Assembly: GCA_963847345.1 (NCBI GenBank)
Contig: CAWJZU010000016.1
Span: forward strand, 1 to 64,000
Source: DATARH01 sp963847345
GTDB taxonomy: Bacteria > Pseudomonadota > Alphaproteobacteria > ATCC43930 > CGMCC-115725
Direction: 5' to 3'
Length of the DNA stretch: 64,000 nucleotides
Of the stretch, positions 46,702 through 55,188 are shown one piece after another (the stretch's first letter is position 1; the number at the start of each line of letters is the position of its first letter). Both the position numbers and the translations under genes were made by a program. The notes under the pieces were generated by a model. The model did not search any database, had not been told where the DNA came from, and worked only from the letters and a program-made list of their open reading frames with translations.

Positions 46702-48201
46702 AGCGCCGGTCTCGCCGCTCTCGGGAGCAAGCAACGAGCCGAGCGCGTCGGCGAACGGGAAGACGTTCGCTTCGCTGTTTTCCGGTGCGAGCAGCGAGCC
46801 GAATGTTTCGGCGCGGTCGGGTCGCCGCGGTAGCGTTATGCGAACCGCCGTGCCGCGTCCGCGGCTGGTGTCAAGCGCCAGCGTGCCGCGATGCGCTTCG
46901 ATGAGGCCCTTAGCGATTGGCAAGCCAAGCCCCGTCCCGCCGTAGCTTCTCGTCGTCACGGAGCTGGCTTGCCCGAATGGCTGCAAGGCGCGGCCGGCTT
47001 CTTCCGGGGTCATGCCGATCCCATGATCCTTGATTTCGATCACGACCGCCCCGTCACGGGCGTCCCAGGCGCGGATCTCAACTCGTCCCCGTTCATGCGA
47101 GAACTTGATCGCGTTCGACAGAAGGTTGAGCAAGACCTGCTTGAGGGCGCGTTCATCGCCGATCAGCAGCAGGTCGCCGTCGGGCAGGTCGGCGACCAGG
47201 TTCAGCTTGCGGGCACGCGCCCGTTCCCGAACGATGCGCATCGCCTCATCGACGAGCCGGCGCACCCGGACCGTCTCATGGACGAGTTGCAGCATCCCCG
47301 CCTCGATCTTCGACATGTCGAGCACGTCGTTGATGATCGACAACAGCAGCAGCCCGCTCCCATGAATGTCCTTGATGTATTCAAGCTGTCGCGGATCCGT
47401 TATCGGACCCAGCAGCCCGTGCGCGATCGCCTCCGAAAACCCGATGATCGCGTTGAGCGGCGTACGCAGTTCGTGGCTCATATTGGCGAGAAAATCGCTC
47501 TTGGCGCGGTTTGCCAGCTCGGCCTGGAGCCGGGCGCGCTCCATTTCCGCTTCGGCCTTCTTGCGCCCGGTAATGTCCGAATAAAGCGTCACGACGCCGC
47601 CATCGGGCATCGCGCGCCGGCAGATCTGCAGGACCGAGCCGGTTGCGAGCACGCGCTCGAAAACCGTCGGCACGTCGAGATAGAAAGCGTCGAGCCGCTC
47701 TCGCGCTTCACGCTCCGGATCATCGATCGGACCGAAATCGCCGCGCCGTGCCTGATACAACAGCACGTCATGCAGCGTCGCGTTTTCCAGAGGGCCGGGA
47801 AACTTCAGCAGCGAGGCGAAGCGGGCGTTCCAGGCGGTCAACCGCCCGTCCCGCTCGAATACGCTGAGCCCCTCTCCCATGTTTTCGAGGGTGTTCTGCA
47901 ACAGCGCCTTTTGGTCTTCGAGTTGCTTCTCGCGGCGGCGCAGCTCAGCAACGGCGCGCTTCTGCCGGCGCACCAGCACCAGCATCAGCCAGCCGAAGCC
48001 GGCTGCCGTCATACCTAAACCGATGTCACCCCAGGGATGCGGTGGGGCGGGAAACCCGCTTGCTTGCCAGCCGATCAACAGCAGTGCGAAGACGACTCCC
48101 GCCGCGATGGTCTCGGCACCTGCCTCCTGCAGCAACGCCCCGGCACCCCGCATGTTCTCGGCAACTCGGGCGTCCGGGCCGGTGGAGAGTGAATCCTTCA
48201 T
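46666..48201 (-). CDS. PAS-containing sensor histidine kinase
   Basis: A 511-residue membrane histidine kinase. Two hydrophobic segments lie near residues 28-50 and 60-80 with almost no periplasmic part, so sensing is likely internal. A PAS domain follows (LQNTLENMGEGLSVFERDGR). The H-box is FLANMSHELRTPLNAIIGFS, the N-box LLNLLSNAIKFSHERG, then DHGIGM and GGTGLGLPIAKGLIEAHRG. The extreme C-terminus holds two copies of a GSLLAPE-containing unit of unknown meaning. No response regulator is adjacent. The ATG at 48201 is set by the membrane segment; the open frame extends much further upstream without homology. Confidence 0.92.
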   Translation of the reverse strand: MKDSLSTGPDARVAENMRGAGALLQEAGAETIAAGVVFALLLIGWQASGFPAPPHPWGDIGLGMTAAGFGWLMLVLVRRQKRAVAELRRREKQLEDQKALLQNTLENMGEGLSVFERDGRLTAWNARFASLLKFPGPLENATLHDVLLYQARRGDFGPIDDPEREARERLDAFYLDVPTVFERVLATGSVLQICRRAMPDGGVVTLYSDITGRKKAEAEMERARLQAELANRAKSDFLANMSHELRTPLNAIIGFSEAIAHGLLGPITDPRQLEYIKDIHGSGLLLLSIINDVLDMSKIEAGMLQLVHETVRVRRLVDEAMRIVRERARARKLNLVADLPDGDLLLIGDERALKQVLLNLLSNAIKFSHERGRVEIRAWDARDGAVVIEIKDHGIGMTPEEAGRALQPFGQASSVTTRSYGGTGLGLPIAKGLIEAHRGTLALDTSRGRGTAVRITLPRRPDRAETFGSLLAPENSEANVFPFADALGSLLAPESGETGALPAAGPHERVG

Positions 48202-48504
48202 TGCGCAAAGGCCACCCGTGGCGGCGATCCACCCGCCCCAAACAGCATTGCTTCGATCCCCTCGGCCCGTCGCCAACGATGCGACGCGGCATCTTAATTT
48301 TCGGTTAAGACTCGTCGTCGGCTGACGCCGAGCCGCATGACGGGCTCGCCGCGGGCGCGTGCCTGATCGGCGGAAAGCTGCAAAATCCGAACATTCGCCG
48401 GTAACGCAGCCTGCTTGCTTCCTTGCGCGGACGTGGGCGAGCCGGCATGGTCGCATCGGCTGATCCGGCCGGATCAGCATCCGGCGGCGAAAAGGTGACG
48501 ACCC
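48202..48504. other. Divergent promoter region
   Basis: About 300 bp between the sensor kinase (minus) and the first of two dehydrogenase genes (plus). I see no gene. A frame antisense to the region is open but has no start or family. Promoters for both directions should be here. Confidence 0.4.
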
Positions 48505-49482
48505 GTGAAGGCACTGTTTCTCGGCAATGTCGCTGCCGACACCGCGGACGGCATACGCGGCGAGTTGCCGCCGGACCTTGATGTGGCAATCGTTCCCGAT
48601 CCGCGCGATCTCGCACGGACGGCCGAGGCCGCCGCCGAAGCCGATATTCTCGTCAGCAACCATTGGCGCGCCGAATATCCGCCCGCCCCGAAGCTGCGCC
48701 TGGTGCAGGCAGTAGCAACCGGAGTTGACCTGTTCGACCTCGCCGCGCTGCCAAAGGGCGCCGCAGTCTGCAATGCTTACGGCCACGAGACCGCGATCGC
48801 CGAGTACGTCGTCATGACGTGGCTGGCGCTGCATCACCGGCTGTTCGAGATATCCGGCGAATTCCGTGACCGGGGCTCGTGGCGCACCAGCTGGGTCGAG
48901 AGCGGCGCGCCGCATGGCGAGGTGCGCGGCTCGACCTTGGGCATTGTCGGCTATGGCCGGGTCGGACGTGAGGTCGCGCGGCGCGCGGCGCCGTTCGGAG
49001 CGCGTATCCTCGCGGCAAACCGCACGCCGCGCGAGGCCGATCTTTGCGTCGAGCGCGTATACCCGCTCGGCGAACTCGATCAGATGTTACCGGTGTGCGA
49101 CACGGTCGCGCTGTGCACCGCGCTCGGTCCCGAGACCACCGGGCTGATCGATGCGCGCCGACTGGCGCTGATGAAGCCTGATGCGTTCCTGATCAACATC
49201 GCGCGCGGTCCGGTCATCGACGAAGACGCGCTGTACGCCGCGTTGCAGGGCGAGAGGCTCGGCGGCGCCGCGCTCGATGTGTGGTGGCAATACCCGACCG
49301 CCTCCGAGCCGAACCGCCGCGGCTCCCGCCACAAGTTTCACGAGTTGCCTAACGTCATCGTCACCCCGCACAATTCCGGCTGGACGAGCGGCATGGTGCG
49401 TCGCCGCTGGAATGAGGTCGCCGAAAATATTTGCCGTTTCGCGCGCGGCGACAGCCTGATCAACCTCGTAACCACAATCTGA
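48505..49482 (+). CDS. D-2-hydroxyacid dehydrogenase, paralog 1
   Basis: A 325-residue NAD(P)-dependent 2-hydroxyacid dehydrogenase. It has LGIVGYGRVGREVARRAAPF (nucleotide fold), LINIARGPVIDEDALYAAL (catalytic Arg), and VIVTPHNSGWTSGMVRRRWN (catalytic His). It starts with GTG at 48505. The second gene ten bases downstream has the same length and clear similarity throughout, so the two arose by tandem duplication. Followed by an amidase, they may serve a shared catabolic or detoxifying route. Confidence 0.9.
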   Translation: MKALFLGNVAADTADGIRGELPPDLDVAIVPDPRDLARTAEAAAEADILVSNHWRAEYPPAPKLRLVQAVATGVDLFDLAALPKGAAVCNAYGHETAIAEYVVMTWLALHHRLFEISGEFRDRGSWRTSWVESGAPHGEVRGSTLGIVGYGRVGREVARRAAPFGARILAANRTPREADLCVERVYPLGELDQMLPVCDTVALCTALGPETTGLIDARRLALMKPDAFLINIARGPVIDEDALYAALQGERLGGAALDVWWQYPTASEPNRRGSRHKFHELPNVIVTPHNSGWTSGMVRRRWNEVAENICRFARGDSLINLVTTI

Positions 49483-49492
49483 GACCCGCTAT

Positions 49493-50470
49493 ATGAAAAC
49501 CCTGTTCCTCGGCGGCCTGGCCGCGCGCGTCGCGCCCCGCGTCTTGGCCAAGATGCACGAAAAGCTCGACGATCCGATCATCCTCTCCGACCTCAATGAC
49601 ATGCAGCGGATGATGCCGGCGCTCGCCGAGGCCGAAATCGTCGTCGGCCACATCTGGCGGCCCGATTTCCCGGAGGCGCCGCGGCTCAAGCTGTTGCAGG
49701 CAGCGACCGCCGGCATCGACATGATCGACGTGCCGTCATTGCCGCGTGGGATCACCGTCTGCAACGTCTACGGCCACGAGCCGGCGATCGCAGAATACGT
49801 GCTGATGACGATGCTGGCGCTGACGCACCGGCTGCTCGACACGGTGATCGAGTTCCGCGGCGGCTCGTGGGCCGGGCATCAGCCGGCCGGCGGCTCGCCG
49901 CACGGCGAAATCCTCGGCAAGACCCTTGGCATCATCGGCTACGGCCGCATCGGCCGCGAGGTCGCGAAGCGAGCCGCGAGCTTCGGCTGCACGATCGTCG
50001 CCGCCAATCGCAGCCCGGTAACCGCGAAGGGCGATGCCTCGGAAATCTACCCGCTTGCCGAGTTGGACCACATGCTGGCCCGCGTTGACGTGCTGCTGAT
50101 CGCGGCCGGTCTCGGGCCGGAGACGCGGGGGCTGCTCGATGCGCGCCGGCTGTCGCTGATGAAGCCGAGTGCGCTGTTGATCAATATCGGGCGTGCCGCG
50201 ATCGTCGATGAGGAAGCGCTGTACGAGGCGTTGCGCGACCACAAGATCGGCGGCGCCGCTCTTGATGTGTGGTGGCAGCATTGGAGCCCGGACCGTCCGG
50301 ACCGTCGCGGATCCCGATTGGCGTTTCATGAATTGCCGAACGTGCTGATGACGCCGCACTGCTCCGGTTTCACCGAAGGCACCGCAGACCGCCGCTGGGG
50401 CGATCTCGCCGCCAATCTCGACCGGTATCTGAGCGGCGAGGTGCTGCACAATGTCGTGATGAGGACCTGA
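49493..50470 (+). CDS. D-2-hydroxyacid dehydrogenase, paralog 2
   Basis: A 325-residue paralog of the preceding gene. Matching landmarks are LGIIGYGRIGREVAKRAASF, LINIGRAAIVDEEALYEAL and VLMTPHCSGFTEGTADRRWG. The usual ARGPIVDE is altered to GRAAIVDE, which keeps the Arg but changes its surroundings, so substrate preference may differ. ATG 49493; the stop is ten bases before the amidase start, so the three genes are probably one operon. Confidence 0.9.
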   Translation: MKTLFLGGLAARVAPRVLAKMHEKLDDPIILSDLNDMQRMMPALAEAEIVVGHIWRPDFPEAPRLKLLQAATAGIDMIDVPSLPRGITVCNVYGHEPAIAEYVLMTMLALTHRLLDTVIEFRGGSWAGHQPAGGSPHGEILGKTLGIIGYGRIGREVAKRAASFGCTIVAANRSPVTAKGDASEIYPLAELDHMLARVDVLLIAAGLGPETRGLLDARRLSLMKPSALLINIGRAAIVDEEALYEALRDHKIGGAALDVWWQHWSPDRPDRRGSRLAFHELPNVLMTPHCSGFTEGTADRRWGDLAANLDRYLSGEVLHNVVMRT

Positions 50471-50480
50471 GGAGGTCGTG

Positions 50481-51889
50481 ATGGCCGACGGCATCGCGTT
50501 CCTGCCGGCGACCCGACTCATCGAGCTGTACCGTGCGAAGGAATTGTCGCCGGTCGCGGTCATGGCAGAAACGCTTCGCCGCCTCGAAGCGTATGAGGGC
50601 GCGCTCAACGCCTTCGTCCTCTATGATCCGGATAGCGCGATGGCGGCCGCGCGCAAGTCCGAGGCGCGGTGGCATCGCGGCGAGCCGAAGGGGCTACTCG
50701 ACGGCGTACCGGTCGCGCTGAAGGACACATTGCTGACGCGCGGCTGGCCGCGTCTCGTCGGCTCGCGCACGATCGACCCGAACCAGAAATGGGCGCGAGG
50801 ACTCGCCCGTCGTGGCGCGGCTGCGCGAGGCCGGCGCGCTGTTTTTCGGCAAGACGACGACCCCGGAATTCGGCTGGAAGGCGATGACCGACTCGCCGCT
50901 CTCCGGCGTCACCCGCAACCCCTGGAACCTCGAACGCACCCCCGGCGGCAGCAGCGGCGGCAGCGGGGCCGCGGTGCTGGCCGGGATCTGTCCGCTGGCG
51001 GTCGGCACCGATGCCGGCGGCTCGATCCGCATCCCGGCCGCGTTCTGCGGCATCTTCGGACTGAAGCCGACCTTCGGTCGGGTCGCGACCTATCCGCCCT
51101 CGGTCGTTCGGGCGACGTCGCGCATGCCGGGCCGATGACGCGCACATGTCGCCGACGCCGCGCTGATGCTCGACGCGATCAAGGGACCGGATTCGCGCGA
51201 CTGGTACAGCCTGCCCGATGACGGCATTCTCTATCGCGAGCAGGCTCGCACAAGGCTCGCTGAAAGGCAAGCGCATCGCGCTGTCGCCGACCCTGGGCTA
51301 TGCCGAACCGGCTCCGGCAGTGCGCGCCGCCGTCGAACGCGCCGCCGCCGTGTTCGCCGATCTCGGCGCGATCGTCGAGCCGGCCGATCCGTTTCGCGAG
51401 TCGCCGCGCGCGATCTTCGAGCCATTGGCGCTGGCCGGGTTCTGGGCGTTGCTACGCGCGCAATCCCCGGAAGCCGTCGCGCTGATGGACCCCGGCCTGG
51501 TCGCCGAATGTCGCCGCGGCGCGGCCGTGACGCAGGAGCAATATGTCGATGCGGTCCTGAAGCGCACCATCCTGGGCGCGGCGCTGCGGCAGTTTTTCGA
51601 CCGCTACGACCTGTTGCTGTCGCCAACGATGCCGATGATCGCACCCTACGCCGATCCGCGCGACGACGGACAGCCGAACCCGAAAACTTACGGGTGGGAC
51701 TGGGTGCCCTATACCTACGCCTTCAACCTGACCCGGAATCCGTCGGCCTCGATCCCCTGCGGCTTCGCCGACGGGCTGCCGATCGGGCTGATGGTGACCG
51801 GGCCGCTCTACGACGATCTCGCGGTATTGCAAGCCTCCGCCGCTTACGAGACGGCTGTCGGGGGGTCCTGGCCGAGCCAGCGAGTCTGA
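50481..51889 (+). pseudogene. Amidase (amidase signature family), four frameshifts
   Basis: An otherwise full-length amidase (about 470 codons) read through three frames. Frame one: LDGVPVALKDTLLTRGWP (catalytic Lys). After a slip near 50795: TPGGSSGGSGAAVLAG and GTDAGGSIRIPAAFCGIFG. Slips near 51115, 51150 and 51243 then lead to VAHAGPMTRT, ADAALMLDAIKGPDSRDWYS and LAQGSLKGKRIALSPTLGYA, and a normal C-terminus with DLLLSPTMPMIAPYADPRD. Nearly all slips look like extra single bases, and no domain is lost. GGAGG precedes the ATG at 50481. It is either newly dead or the reading is faulty. Confidence 0.8.
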
Positions 51890-52030
51890 CCGCCGCTCTG
51901 GCCAATGCCGAAGGCGCGCCGGATGAGACGCTGCGGGCGAAAATTCGCCCGGTATCGTCGCCATCGTAAACCGGCATTTTGATCGATAGGATCGACGGAG
52001 CGTAATCAACGAGCCAAGGGAGCATCGCTC

Positions 52031-52657
52031 ATGCCAGGAATGGAGCTTTACACCGCCGGCACCGGCAACGGACAGCGCGCCGCGATCGCGGTCAACGAAT
52101 GCGGCGTCGACTGCACGATCCATGTGCTGAACCTCGGCCAGGGCGACCAGAAGAAGCCGGATTATCTGAAGATCAACCCGACCGGGCGCATCCCGACCTT
52201 GATCGATCCGGACGGCCCCGGCGGCAAGCCGATCACGGTCACCCAGTCCTGGGCGATCCTGATGTATCTGTGCGAGAAGACCGGGAAATTCCTGCCGTCC
52301 GACCCGGCGGCGCGGGTCCGCGTGTTCCAGTGGATGGCCGAGGGCGCCGCCGATTACGCATCGGTCAATCAGACGATCTTCTTCCTCGGCGCCCGTATGC
52401 CCGAAAAGGTGCCGGATTCGGCGATCAAGTTCTACGAGGACCGGTTCGTCAACCTGTGGCGCTTCGCCGACGACCAGCTCGCCGACACGCAATATCTGGC
52501 CGGCGACGAGATCACCGCCGCCGATCTCGCGGTCTATCCGATCTATGCCGGGCGCAAGGCTCTGCCCGACAATGCCGGGCTCAAGAACCTGCAGGCCTGG
52601 GGCGAGCGGGTCGGGGCGCGGCCCGGCGTGCAGAAGGGCATGAAGCTCGAAATCTGA
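52031..52657 (+). CDS. Glutathione S-transferase family protein
   Basis: A 208-residue GST with a thioredoxin-like N-terminal domain (MELYTAGTGNGQRAAIAVNE, INPTGRIPTLIDPDGPGG with the cis-Pro) and a helical C-terminal domain (LAGDEITAADLAVYPIYAGR, the conserved N-capping Asp). The N-terminal TxxGNGQ resembles YfcG/YghU-type disulfide-bond oxidoreductases rather than classical transferases. ATG at 52031. It stands between the amidase and hemB without an obvious link. Confidence 0.9.
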   Translation: MPGMELYTAGTGNGQRAAIAVNECGVDCTIHVLNLGQGDQKKPDYLKINPTGRIPTLIDPDGPGGKPITVTQSWAILMYLCEKTGKFLPSDPAARVRVFQWMAEGAADYASVNQTIFFLGARMPEKVPDSAIKFYEDRFVNLWRFADDQLADTQYLAGDEITAADLAVYPIYAGRKALPDNAGLKNLQAWGERVGARPGVQKGMKLEI

Positions 52658-52785
52658 GCCGCGCGTTGGCACGACCGTCAGGATGGGACCGTCAGCGGCG
52701 TGAAGCCGGCAGGGCTCGACACGTTGTATCGCGACTCGGCCGGTCCTATTTTCGCCGCAACAGTCCCTATGCTCGGACCCAGCTT

Positions 52786-53799
52786 GTGAGCCAATCGTTT
52801 CTGCCGCCGCTCGCGCCGTATCCGACGACCCGGCTGCGCCGCAACCGCCGCGATCCGTGGTCGCGCAAGCTCGTCGCCGAGAGCGTCCTGACCGCGGGTG
52901 ACCTGATCTGGCCGGTCTTCGTGCACGATGAAAATGGGCGCGCGCCGGTGCCGTCGATGCCCGACGCGTTCCGCCTGTCGATCCCGGCGCTGGTCGATGC
53001 CGCCGGCGAAGCTGCCGCATCAGGCATTCCGACCGTCGCGGTGTTCCCGGCCGTCGATCCGGGGCTGAAGGACCCCGAGGGGCGCGAGGCGGTCAATCCC
53101 GACAACCTCGTATGCCGCGCCGTCAGCGCGCTAAAGCAGGCGCTGCCCGGTCTCGGCGTGCTGTGCGACGTGGCGCTCGACCCGTTCACCTCGCACGGGC
53201 ATGACGGCGTGATCCGCGACGGCTATGTCACGAACGATGAGACGGTGGACATCCTGTGCCGCCAGGCGATCGTACAGGCGGAAGCCGGCTGCGACATCAT
53301 CGCGCCCAGCGACATGATGGATGGGCGCGTCGGCGCAGTGCGCCGGGCGCTCGACGAGGCCGGGTTCGAGCGCGTGCGAATTATGTCCTACGCCGCGAAA
53401 TACGCCTCGTGCTTTTATGGGCCGTTCCGCGACGCGATCGGCTCGACAACCGCGCTCGGCAGCGCCGACAAGCGCACCTATCAGATGGACCCGGCGAACG
53501 GCGACGAAGCCTTGCGCGAGGTCGCGCTCGACATCGCCGAGGGCGCCGACATGGTCATGGTCAAGCCCGGCATGCCGTATCTCGACGTCGTGCGCCGCGT
53601 AAAGGAGGCGTTCCGCGTCCCGACCTTCGCCTATCAGGTATCGGGCGAATACTCGATGATCCGCGCCGCCGCCGAACGCGGCTGGCTCGACGGCGAGCGG
53701 GCAATGATCGAGAGCCTTTTGTGCTTTAAGCGCGCCGGTGCCGACGGCGTCCTGACCTATTTCGCGGTGGACGCCGCGCGGCGCCTGAAGGCCGGCTGA
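52786..53799 (+). CDS. hemB: Delta-aminolevulinic acid dehydratase
   Basis: A 337-residue porphobilinogen synthase that joins two 5-aminolevulinates in haem synthesis. It shows VLCDVALDPFTSHGHDG, APSDMMDGRVGAVRRALDE, SYAAKYASCFYGPFRD (Lys about 205) and the Schiff-base MVMVKPGMPYLDVVR (Lys about 260). The metal loop has Asp/Ala in place of the zinc cysteines, which fits the magnesium-type enzymes of Alphaproteobacteria. The best start is GTG at 52786 since the nearby ATG is out of frame. The gene is intact. Confidence 0.95.
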   Translation: MSQSFLPPLAPYPTTRLRRNRRDPWSRKLVAESVLTAGDLIWPVFVHDENGRAPVPSMPDAFRLSIPALVDAAGEAAASGIPTVAVFPAVDPGLKDPEGREAVNPDNLVCRAVSALKQALPGLGVLCDVALDPFTSHGHDGVIRDGYVTNDETVDILCRQAIVQAEAGCDIIAPSDMMDGRVGAVRRALDEAGFERVRIMSYAAKYASCFYGPFRDAIGSTTALGSADKRTYQMDPANGDEALREVALDIAEGADMVMVKPGMPYLDVVRRVKEAFRVPTFAYQVSGEYSMIRAAAERGWLDGERAMIESLLCFKRAGADGVLTYFAVDAARRLKAG

Positions 53800-53966
53800 C
53801 CGGCCGCCAATCTTAAAATGCGTCGGGGAAGCGGCTGGTAATCGGGGCGCGGACCATCCGGGCGGTGCGATCTTCGCCACTGACCCTGCGGCGGATTGCC
53901 CCTCGCTTATCAACCTATGGTCCATTAAGCATCAGACCTCGCTTTCGCCGACTCGGGTTGAGCAAA

Positions 53967-54188
53967 ATGCGCAAATACGCACTTTGTATCGTAGCGTTTT
54001 CCGGTTTTCTGGCCGCGTGCGGCGGTTCGCCGTCCGGGGGCGCCGGAACGTCCGCATCTACCCAGCTATTGGATGACTGCGCCGTCTGCCAGCGCGAGAA
54101 CCCGGATAGCTACTACGGCTGTGTCCGGGTTTGTACCGCTGCCGGCTTGTGGGGACCCGGCTCCGGCGATGTTAGGGGCCGCAACTGA
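53967..54188 (+). CDS. Small cysteine-rich lipoprotein
   Basis: A 73-residue protein with signal sequence MRKYALCIVAFSGFLAAC; the final LAAC is a lipobox, so the mature form is lipid-anchored with only about 55 residues. Four more cysteines follow (CAVCQREN and YYGCVRVCTAA), in two CxxC-like pairs that could bind metal or form disulfides. I do not recognise a family. It ends 110 bp before the stop of the convergent peroxiredoxin gene. Confidence 0.65.
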   Translation: MRKYALCIVAFSGFLAACGGSPSGGAGTSASTQLLDDCAVCQRENPDSYYGCVRVCTAAGLWGPGSGDVRGRN

Positions 54189-54297
54189 GCCGGCCTCATT
54201 TTAAATAAAGACGCTCGCTCCTGACCCATTAGTCCTGCCCCTCCCTTGATTTCGCGGGGGGAGAGGCAGAGCCGGGTGATCTGGCCGTCCCTTGCGG

Positions 54298-54961
54298 TCA
54301 GCCTTGCGGTTGCGGAACGTAGCGCAGATACGGCTTCGGCGCGCGGAAACCGCTCGGGTAGCGCTTCTGCGCCTCCTCGTTCGACACCGCCGGCGCGATG
54401 ATCACGTCGTCGCCCGGCTTCCAGTTGACCGGGGTCGCGATCTGGTGCTTTGCGGTCAGCTGCACCGAGTTCGAGAATCCGCAACACCTCGTCGAAATTT
54501 CGCCCGGTGCTCATCGGATAGGTCAGCATCGCCTTGATCTTCTTATCCGGGCCGATCACGAAGACCGAGCGGACCGTGGCGTTGTTGGCGGCGGTGCGAC
54601 CCTGCGATGTCGTCCCGGCGTCGGCCGGCAGCATGTCGTAGAGCATCGCGACCTTTAGCTCGGGATCGCCGACCATCGGGTAGGTGACACTGTGCCCCGA
54701 GGTATCCTCGATATCCTTCGCCCAGCGCGTGTGGTCCGTGACCGGATCGACGCTGAGCCCGAGGATCTTGCAGTTGCGTTTGTCGAACTCGCTTTTCAGC
54801 CCGGCCATGTAGCCGAGTTCGGTCGTGCAGACCGGCGTGAAATCCTTGGGGTGCGAGAACAGCACCGCCCAGCCGTTGCCGATCCAGTCATGGAAATTGA
54901 TCGTCCCCTGGGTCGTCTCCGCCGTAAAGTTCGGCGCCTCGTCGTTGATGCGCAGCGACAT
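54298..54961 (-). pseudogene. 1-Cys peroxiredoxin (Prx6 type), one frameshift
   Basis: A peroxiredoxin that reduces peroxides. The thioredoxin-like core is intact in the first frame: SHPKDFTPVCTTELG with the peroxidatic Cys45, GLSVDPVTDHTRWAKDI and LTYPMSTGRNFDEVLRIL. A single extra base near 54470 shifts the C-terminal domain. In the next frame it continues VQLTAKHQIATPVNWKPGDD, then APAVSNEEAQKRYPSG, and ends YLRYVPQPQG at 54298. That domain is typical of Prx6. Removing one base restores a normal length near 220. Confidence 0.82.
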
Positions 54962-55188
54962 GGTCGATCTCCCGTTCGATTTAAAATGATCCCTGGCGGG
55001 CGCTGTTGTCAGCGCCGGATGCACCGGCGAACAGCTCGGCCCGGTAGAGATGCCACGGCTCGGCAACAGAAACAAGTGAGCGGATAGGGCCCCGCGAAGC
55101 CGCAATGCCCAAAAATGCCGGCTTCGCCGGCGCATGCTCGTTCGCCTGAAACGCCCGAATACGGCTTCAGGTCAGTCCGAGAGAAATT

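Noticed and set aside
46891..48018. 375-codon plus-strand open frame over the sensor kinase
   Set aside because: Antisense shadow of a clear histidine kinase; no family features.
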